From Amycolatopsis sp. A133 (GTDB taxonomy: Bacteria; Actinomycetota; Actinomycetes; Mycobacteriales; Pseudonocardiaceae), in assembly GCF_031082405.1 (NCBI RefSeq), contig NZ_JAVHJU010000003.1, positions 278,608 to 342,607 of the forward strand: DNA of 64,000 bases, read 5' to 3'. Shown here piece after piece: positions 59,467-64,000 of this stretch; position 1 is the first letter of the stretch; every line of letters starts with the position of its first letter. The notes below the pieces were generated by a model, which saw nothing but the letters and a program-made list of their open reading frames with translations, did no database searches and was not told where the DNA came from. Position numbers and translations under genes: made by a program.

Positions 59467-60335
59467 ATCCCGCCGAAGAACTCGCTCAGCGCGGCCGCCA
59501 GTGCTCCGGGGTTCTCCTCGGCCACGTGGTGCCCGGACTTGATCGTGTGCCCGCGCAGGTCGGTCGTCCATGAGCGCCAGACGCCCAGGACGTCGCCGTA
59601 GAGGTCTTCCATGTCGTCGTCGCTCGACCAGAGCACCAGCGTGGGGCAGGTGATCCGCCGCCCGGCGGCGCGGTCCGCGTCGTCGTGGGCGCGGTCGACG
59701 CCCAAGCCCGCTCGGTAGTCTTCGAGCATCGCGGTGACCGTGGCCGGGTCGTGGATGGCGCGGTGGAAGTCGGCGAAGTTCTCTTCGCCGAGCCGCTCGG
59801 GGGTGTTCTTCGTGCCCACGTCGTACCAGGCGCCGGGATCGGCGGTGATGACCCGCTCGGGCGTTTCCGGCTGGGCGAAGAAGAACCAGTGGTACCACTC
59901 CTGCGCGAACCGCGCGTCGCAGCGGGCGAGGGCTTCGCCGATCGGGACGGCGTCGAGGATCGCCGCGCCGCGGACCACCGACGGGTGGTCGAGCGCCAAG
60001 CGGGTCGCCACGTACGCGCCGCGGTCGTGACCGGCCACAAAGAACTCTTCGTGCCCGAGGTGCCGCATCAGCGCGACGCAGTCCGCCGCCATGACACGCT
60101 TGCTGTAGGGCGTGTGGTCTTCGTCGGTCGGCGGCTTCGTGGACTCGCCGTAGCCGCGGGTGTCCGCGCACACGACCGTGAACCGATCCGCGAGCCGCGG
60201 GGCGACGCGGTGCCACGTCGTGTGCGTGCGCGGGTGCCCGTGCACCAGCAGGACCGGCGGCCCGGAGCCGCCGTGGCGCACCCGCAGGGTCACCTCACCG
60301 ACGTCTACGCGGTCGAGCGTGAAGCCTTCGAACAC
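59457..60335 (-). CDS. Alpha/beta hydrolase, haloacetate-dehalogenase-like
   Basis: 292-residue hydrolase close to fluoroacetate dehalogenases and epoxide hydrolases: oxyanion region LLVHGHPRTHTTW, DTRGYGES, nucleophile Asp in GHDRGAYVAT, and the His in SGHHVAEENP. All triad residues appear intact. I chose GTG 60335 since an ATG at 60368 lies inside a terminator hairpin. Ends tail to tail with the SDR gene. Confidence 0.85.
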   Translation of the reverse strand: MFEGFTLDRVDVGEVTLRVRHGGSGPPVLLVHGHPRTHTTWHRVAPRLADRFTVVCADTRGYGESTKPPTDEDHTPYSKRVMAADCVALMRHLGHEEFFVAGHDRGAYVATRLALDHPSVVRGAAILDAVPIGEALARCDARFAQEWYHWFFFAQPETPERVITADPGAWYDVGTKNTPERLGEENFADFHRAIHDPATVTAMLEDYRAGLGVDRAHDDADRAAGRRITCPTLVLWSSDDDMEDLYGDVLGVWRSWTTDLRGHTIKSGHHVAEENPGALAAALSEFFGGIQR

Positions 60336-60358
60336 CAGCGGCCCCCAGACACGAAGAT

Positions 60359-60391
60359 GCTGCCGCACCCCGGCGTCCGGGGTGCGGCAGC
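60359..60391 (-). terminator. Terminator after the CsbD gene
   Basis: Perfect 15-bp arms (GCTGCCGCACCCCGG and its complement) with a 3-base loop, 11 bases after the CsbD stop on the minus strand. Confidence 0.8.
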
Positions 60392-60402
60392 ACGAGATCG
60401 GG

Positions 60403-60585
60403 TCACTTCTTGTCCGTGACGCCCTTCACGGCGTCCTTGATCTTCTCGCCGGCCTGCTTGAGCGAGCCCTTGGCCTGGTCCGACTTGCCCTCGGCCTGCC
60501 ACTGCTCGTTACCGGTGGCGTCACCGACGGCTTCCTTGGCCCGGCCCTTGAGCTCTTCGCCCTTGTTTTCCAGCTTGTCGTTCAT
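60403..60585 (-). CDS. CsbD family stress protein
   Basis: 60-residue hydrophilic protein with the CsbD pattern ENKGEELKGRAKEAVGDATGNEQWQAEGKSDQAKGSLKQAGEKIKDAVKG. CsbD of Bacillus subtilis is SigB-induced; the exact activity is unknown. It has a SigB-like promoter upstream and a strong terminator behind, so it is a stand-alone stress gene. Confidence 0.93.
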   Translation of the reverse strand: MNDKLENKGEELKGRAKEAVGDATGNEQWQAEGKSDQAKGSLKQAGEKIKDAVKGVTDKK

Positions 60586-60653
60586 GAGGGTGCACCTTCC
60601 GCTGCGGCGACATTTCCGGATCGGCCAGTCGCCAAAAGGGCCTTGACAGATAG

Positions 60654-60678
60654 ATACCCACTCTGCGCGGACCTACAC
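60654..60678 (-). promoter_or_regulatory. SigB/F-like promoter of the CsbD gene
   Basis: On the minus strand GTGTAGG (60678-60672) and GGGTAT (60659-60654) are 12 bases apart, close to the pattern of actinobacterial stress sigma factors, with the start codon 69 bases further on. It overlaps the end of the antiporter gene. Confidence 0.5.
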
Positions 60679-61938
60679 ATCGGCCGGCAAGTGGCCGCCC
60701 ATCCGCTCGATCCGCTGGATCGCCGGCTCCGCGAGGACGCCGTGCACGAGCACCGACACGGCGACGGCGAGCGCACCGACCCGCCACAGCACGTCCTGCT
60801 GCGGCACCGGGAGCCGGTTGAGCGTGTAGGCCAGGTAGTAGAGGGTGCCGATGCCGCGCACGCCGAAGAACGCGATCGCCGCGGCGGCGGGCCGTCCCGG
60901 CGAGGGCGCACCGAGCAGGGACAGCCACCCCACCACCGGCCGGACCACCAGGACCGCGACGACGGCGATCACCACTTCGAGGGGCTGCAGCCCACGCAGC
61001 AGGCCGTCGCCGATCGCCAGGCCCAGCCCCAGCAGGGCGAGCGGGACGAACAGCCGTTCCAGCTGGTGGCCGAACGCGTGCAGGACACCGTGGTACTCGT
61101 GCTCGCGCTCCTGCCTGCGCACCGCGACCGCCGCGACGAACACGGCAACGAACCCGTTGCCGTGGACCACTTCCGAGAGCGCGTAGGGGACGAAGGCGAG
61201 GGCGAGCAGAACCAGCCCGTCGGCGTACTCGGCCAGCCGCAGCCGATCCGACGGCGCCCGGAAGATCGCCCAGCCGAGCAGCCGTCCGGTGACCAGGCCG
61301 GCCACGACGCCGACGACCAGCGGCAGCAGCAGGTCCACCAGCACCCAGGACAGGTCCAGGCGGGGTTCGCCGCTCGCCAGCGCCAGGCCGAGCAGGACGA
61401 ACGGCATCGCGAGGCCGTCGTTGAGCCCGGCTTCGGTCGTCAGCGTGAAACGGATCTCGTTGTTCCGGGCCAGCTCCGGCTCGACATCGGGGTGCGGGAT
61501 GCCGATGTCGCCCGCCAGCACCGGGTCGGTCGGCGCCAGCGCCGCGGCCAGCAGCAGCGCGACGCCGGGGGCGAGCGCCAGCCACCAGTACCCGAGCAGG
61601 GCGATCGCGAGGATCGACACCGGCATCGTGATGGCGAGCAGCCGCCAGGTCGAGCCCCAGCTCTTCAGGCCGAACGAGCGGTCGACGGACAGCCCCGCCC
61701 CGGCGAGGGCCACGAGCATGCCCAGCTGGGCGAAGGATTCCACGCCGTGCAGGTGGGCGGCCGGGTCGCTCCAGCCGTTGCCGTAGGGAGCGGGCAGCGG
61801 CAGCACTCCGAGCACGATGCCGGCGACGAGCATCACCAGCGGCACCGAGAACGGCCGGTCGGCGACCAGCTTCGGCACGATCGCCGCGGCCAGCGCGAGC
61901 AGGCCGGCCACCCCCAACAACACCGTCAACGACGACAA
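60673..61938 (-). CDS. Cation/proton antiporter (CPA family)
   Basis: 421 residues of mostly hydrophobic helices, about 12 spans. The ion-translocation region shows LAPTDPVLAGDIG and NEIRFTLTTEAGLNDGLAMPFVLLGLA, the ASP/NDG type of Na+/H+ or K+/H+ antiporters. The TTG at 61938 follows a perfect AGGAGG site 6 bases away. The frame runs on upstream, but there is no better start. Role: pH or cation balance. Confidence 0.85.
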   Translation of the reverse strand: MSSLTVLLGVAGLLALAAAIVPKLVADRPFSVPLVMLVAGIVLGVLPLPAPYGNGWSDPAAHLHGVESFAQLGMLVALAGAGLSVDRSFGLKSWGSTWRLLAITMPVSILAIALLGYWWLALAPGVALLLAAALAPTDPVLAGDIGIPHPDVEPELARNNEIRFTLTTEAGLNDGLAMPFVLLGLALASGEPRLDLSWVLVDLLLPLVVGVVAGLVTGRLLGWAIFRAPSDRLRLAEYADGLVLLALAFVPYALSEVVHGNGFVAVFVAAVAVRRQEREHEYHGVLHAFGHQLERLFVPLALLGLGLAIGDGLLRGLQPLEVVIAVVAVLVVRPVVGWLSLLGAPSPGRPAAAAIAFFGVRGIGTLYYLAYTLNRLPVPQQDVLWRVGALAVAVSVLVHGVLAEPAIQRIERMGGHLPADV

Positions 61939-62124
61939 AACTTTCCTCCTGCCCGCTCGTACCGGCACCACGCGGCCAGGAGACCCGGTCGAGCGTGAGT
62001 CCGGGTTCCACCGGGCGCGCCGCGATCGGCCGGCCACCCGGGAGCCGGGTAGCGTGGCAACCATCAGGTGCGCCGCGGCCCGGATTCCCGGCGCGCGAGC
62101 GGCGAAACCGACGAGGAGGCCGCG

Positions 62125-62469
62125 GTGACGGCGATGAACGGGGCGGGCGGGCCGTGCCGGTTCTGCGGCAGGCGGCGCGACCCCCGGGTGCCCGGCCGGA
62201 AGGGCCCGATCTGCGTGGACTGCGTCCGGGCCGGCCTGCGGGTGGCGCGCGACGGCGCGGACCGGGAAAGCGGCGCGGGAGACGTGCTGGCGGCGGTGAC
62301 GTCGCCGCTGGCCGCGGTCTGCGACTTCTGCGGCCGCCGCGAGCGCCGGACGTTCCTCGGGCTCCGGCGCCCGCTGCTGCGCGTGGACTGCGCGGCGCGG
62401 GACGCGGTGATCTGCGTGGATTGCCTGGACCACGCCGGCGACGTGCTGAACGTCGCCCTACGGGGTTGA
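62125..62469 (+). CDS. Protein with two ClpX-type C4 zinc fingers
   Basis: 114-residue protein. The two halves repeat a zinc-ribbon like that of ClpX: PCRFCGRRR...GPICVDCV and VCDFCGRRE...AVICVDCL, each with CxxC...CxxC. There is no ATPase domain, so it is not ClpX. Such small proteins are found in actinomycetes and have unknown function; protein interaction is likely. GTG 62125 behind GAGGAGG. Confidence 0.75.
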   Translation: MTAMNGAGGPCRFCGRRRDPRVPGRKGPICVDCVRAGLRVARDGADRESGAGDVLAAVTSPLAAVCDFCGRRERRTFLGLRRPLLRVDCAARDAVICVDCLDHAGDVLNVALRG

Positions 62470-62508
62470 CGGCGGTTTCGGAGCGGCACCCGCGGGTAGC
62501 CGGGCGCC

Positions 62509-63840
62509 ATGACGTCCACTCGGGAACCCCGCACGCGACCGGAGACCGCTTCGGTGGCCGAAACCCTGCGTGTTGCGGTCGAGGTGGCGTTGCCCACGTT
62601 GGCCCGCGGGGTCATCAAGCGTCGTCCCGCGGTGATGGCGGTGGCCGGGAAGCTGCAGTTCGACCGCCCGGCCGTGCGGCTGCTGCGGCGCCTGCACGAC
62701 CGCCACTACGGGCGCCCGCTGAAGCTGCGGGTCCCCGGCCGGTCGGTGGAGCTGGCCCTGTCCGGCGCGGACGTGAAGCGGCTGCTGGCCGGCTCGCCGA
62801 CGCCGTTCAGTCCGTCCACAGTGGAGAAACGCGCCGCGCTGAGCCACTTCCAGCCGCACGGCGTGCTGATTTCCGGCGCTCGGGACCGGGTGCCGCGCCG
62901 CCGGTTCACCGAGGCCGTGCTCGAGCCCGGCCGCCCGCTGCACGAGCTCGCGGCGCCGTTCGCCGAGGCTGTCGCGGAGGAAGCGGCCGTCCTGCTGAGC
63001 GAAGCCGGCCACGACGGCGAGCTGAGCTGGGACACCTTCAACGTCGCGTGGTGGCGGCTGGTCCGGCGCGTTGTGCTCGGCCCGGGCGCCCGCGACGACA
63101 CGACGCTCACCGACCAGCTCGAACGCCTGCGCTTCGACGCGAACTGGGCGTACCTGCACCCGCAGCGCAAGCAGCTGCGAGCCCAGTTCGGGCAGCGGCT
63201 GGCCGCGCACCTCGGCCGCGCCGAGCCCGGCAGCCTCGCCGCCGTGATCGCCGCCGTCGGCGCCGACGCCGAGGTCCACGCGCCCGACCAGGTGGCGCAC
63301 TGGCTGTTCGCGTTCGACGCGGCGGGCATGGCGACGTACCGGACGCTGGCTCTGCTGGCGACCCACCCGGCGGCGCTGGAGCGCGCCCGCACCGACCTCG
63401 AAGGCGTCGACCCGGCCGAGCCGAACCAGCTGAGCTACCTGCGCGCGTGCCTGCTGGACGCGGTGCGGCTGTGGCCGACGACACCGATGATCCTGCGCGA
63501 GACCACGGAAGAGACGTCGTGGGGCCCGGCGGGCACGACGGTGCTGATCTACACGCCGTTCTTCCACCGCGACCCGGACCTGCCCTACGCCGACCGCTTC
63601 GAGCCGGACCTCTGGCTCGACGGCCGGGCGGCGGAGAACCCGGCCCTGGTCCCGTTCAGCGCGGGGCCGGCGGTGTGCCCGGGCCGCGACCTGGTCCAGT
63701 TCTGCGCGAGCACGATGCTGGCGAACCTGGTTCGCGACCACCGTTTCGAGCAGGCGTCCGGCACGGTGCTGTCCCCGGAGCGCCCCCTGCCGGCCACCCT
63801 GGACAACTTCCACCTCCGCCTCAAGCTCCTCCCGGCCTGA
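62509..63840 (+). CDS. Cytochrome P450, divergent
   Basis: 443-residue P450. The heme Cys is in LVPFSAGPAVCPGRDLVQF. The oxygen-activating I-helix region is WLFAFDAAGMATYRTLALL. The K-helix motif, usually ExxR, reads LLDAVRLWP: Asp317 replaces the conserved Glu. PERF-like segment YADRFEPDLWL. Class and substrate cannot be told; no ferredoxin gene adjoins it. ATG 62509. Confidence 0.88.
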   Translation: MTSTREPRTRPETASVAETLRVAVEVALPTLARGVIKRRPAVMAVAGKLQFDRPAVRLLRRLHDRHYGRPLKLRVPGRSVELALSGADVKRLLAGSPTPFSPSTVEKRAALSHFQPHGVLISGARDRVPRRRFTEAVLEPGRPLHELAAPFAEAVAEEAAVLLSEAGHDGELSWDTFNVAWWRLVRRVVLGPGARDDTTLTDQLERLRFDANWAYLHPQRKQLRAQFGQRLAAHLGRAEPGSLAAVIAAVGADAEVHAPDQVAHWLFAFDAAGMATYRTLALLATHPAALERARTDLEGVDPAEPNQLSYLRACLLDAVRLWPTTPMILRETTEETSWGPAGTTVLIYTPFFHRDPDLPYADRFEPDLWLDGRAAENPALVPFSAGPAVCPGRDLVQFCASTMLANLVRDHRFEQASGTVLSPERPLPATLDNFHLRLKLLPA

Positions 63841-63846
63841 AGCGCC

Positions 63847-63942
63847 CCAATGTGGCGTTGGTTGCTCCATCCATGCCCCCGCCACCACCCTCAACGGAGG
63901 CGCTTCGCGCCGCAGTGCTGATTCAACGCACCCAATGTGGCG
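63847..63942 (+). repeat. Two copies of CCAATGTGGCG
   Basis: The motif occurs at 63847-63857 and 63932-63942, in the intergenic end of the window after the P450 gene. It may belong to a dispersed repeat; too little is visible to define the unit. Confidence 0.4.
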
Positions 63943-64000
63943 CTTTCAGCCGGTCACGCCGGAGCCGTGAAGACGTACGAACCCGCAGGCAGGAAGTACG

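Noticed and set aside
60336..60368. ATG 60368 as start of the dehalogenase-like gene
   Set aside because: It lies inside the csbD terminator hairpin; GTG 60335 begins just before the family-like sequence.
1..64000. Prophage, transposase, integrase, attachment site or origin of replication
   Set aside because: No such protein signature, no att-like duplication flanking tRNA-Sec and no DnaA box cluster was seen.

Overview
The window is very GC-rich, with GTG and TTG starts, many 4-bp stop/start overlaps (ATGA, GTGA) and gene families typical of actinomycetes: an F420-type PPOX enzyme, an ECF sigma factor with a SnoaL-like tail, DUF2795, a CdaR/PucR regulator and streptogrisin-type protease. 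Together with several dispersed palindromic repeats this suggests a Pseudonocardiales chromosome, probably Amycolatopsis-like. The genus is an inference. There is no rRNA, transposase, phage gene or CRISPR array, and the only tRNA is tRNA-Sec.

Left flank (1-24.4 kb). A truncated secreted glutaminase-A-like protein with a lectin tail is followed by a three-gene polyamine operon (ornithine-type decarboxylase, AdoMet decarboxylase, spermidine synthase). Then come a DUF4360 secreted protein, a MarR/MMPL efflux pair around a clear operator, an ECF sigma factor with a membrane protein, an ATPase-type regulator, a VanZ-like protein, a PPOX enzyme, a membrane sulfatase and a secreted serine protease. 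Several small one-component regulator units follow, each with a readable palindromic operator: TetR with hydrolase, an NAD(P)-binding protein, TetR with FAD monooxygenase and hydrolase, and a PucR regulator.

Core (24.4-49.4 kb). A single forward hybrid NRPS-PKS cluster, almost entirely translationally coupled after its first gene. Its layout is A-T-KS (no AT); A-T-C-T; KS-AT-KR-DH-ACP (malonyl signature); C-A-T (Asn-like code); and C-A-T-TE fused to an MFS exporter (Ser-like code, with a Cys instead of Ser as TE nucleophile). These are followed by two paralogous ATP-grasp ligases, a SyrP/TauD-like dioxygenase and a flavodoxin-fold oxidoreductase. The likely product is a small peptide-polyketide containing Asn (or beta-hydroxy-Asn) and Ser, released by an unusual thioesterase, possibly further amidated by the ligases, and exported by the fused MFS domain. 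I do not recognise it as a known cluster. It may begin with a 22-codon leader ORF.

Right flank (49.4-64 kb). Directly after the cluster lies a bla-LysR-serine hydrolase triad resembling the blaL-blaA-blaB arrangement known in Streptomyces. It could be ordinary beta-lactam resistance or could protect against the cluster product. Next are a cysteine hydrolase, two small conserved proteins, a complete selenocysteine locus (selD, tRNA-Sec, selA, selB), an XRE/SDR pair with a clear operator, a dehalogenase-like hydrolase, a CsbD stress protein with a SigB-like promoter, a cation/proton antiporter, a protein with two ClpX-type zinc fingers and a divergent cytochrome P450.

All calls come from reading the sequence. 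Substrate codes were aligned by eye to the GrsA positions, and no database search was run.
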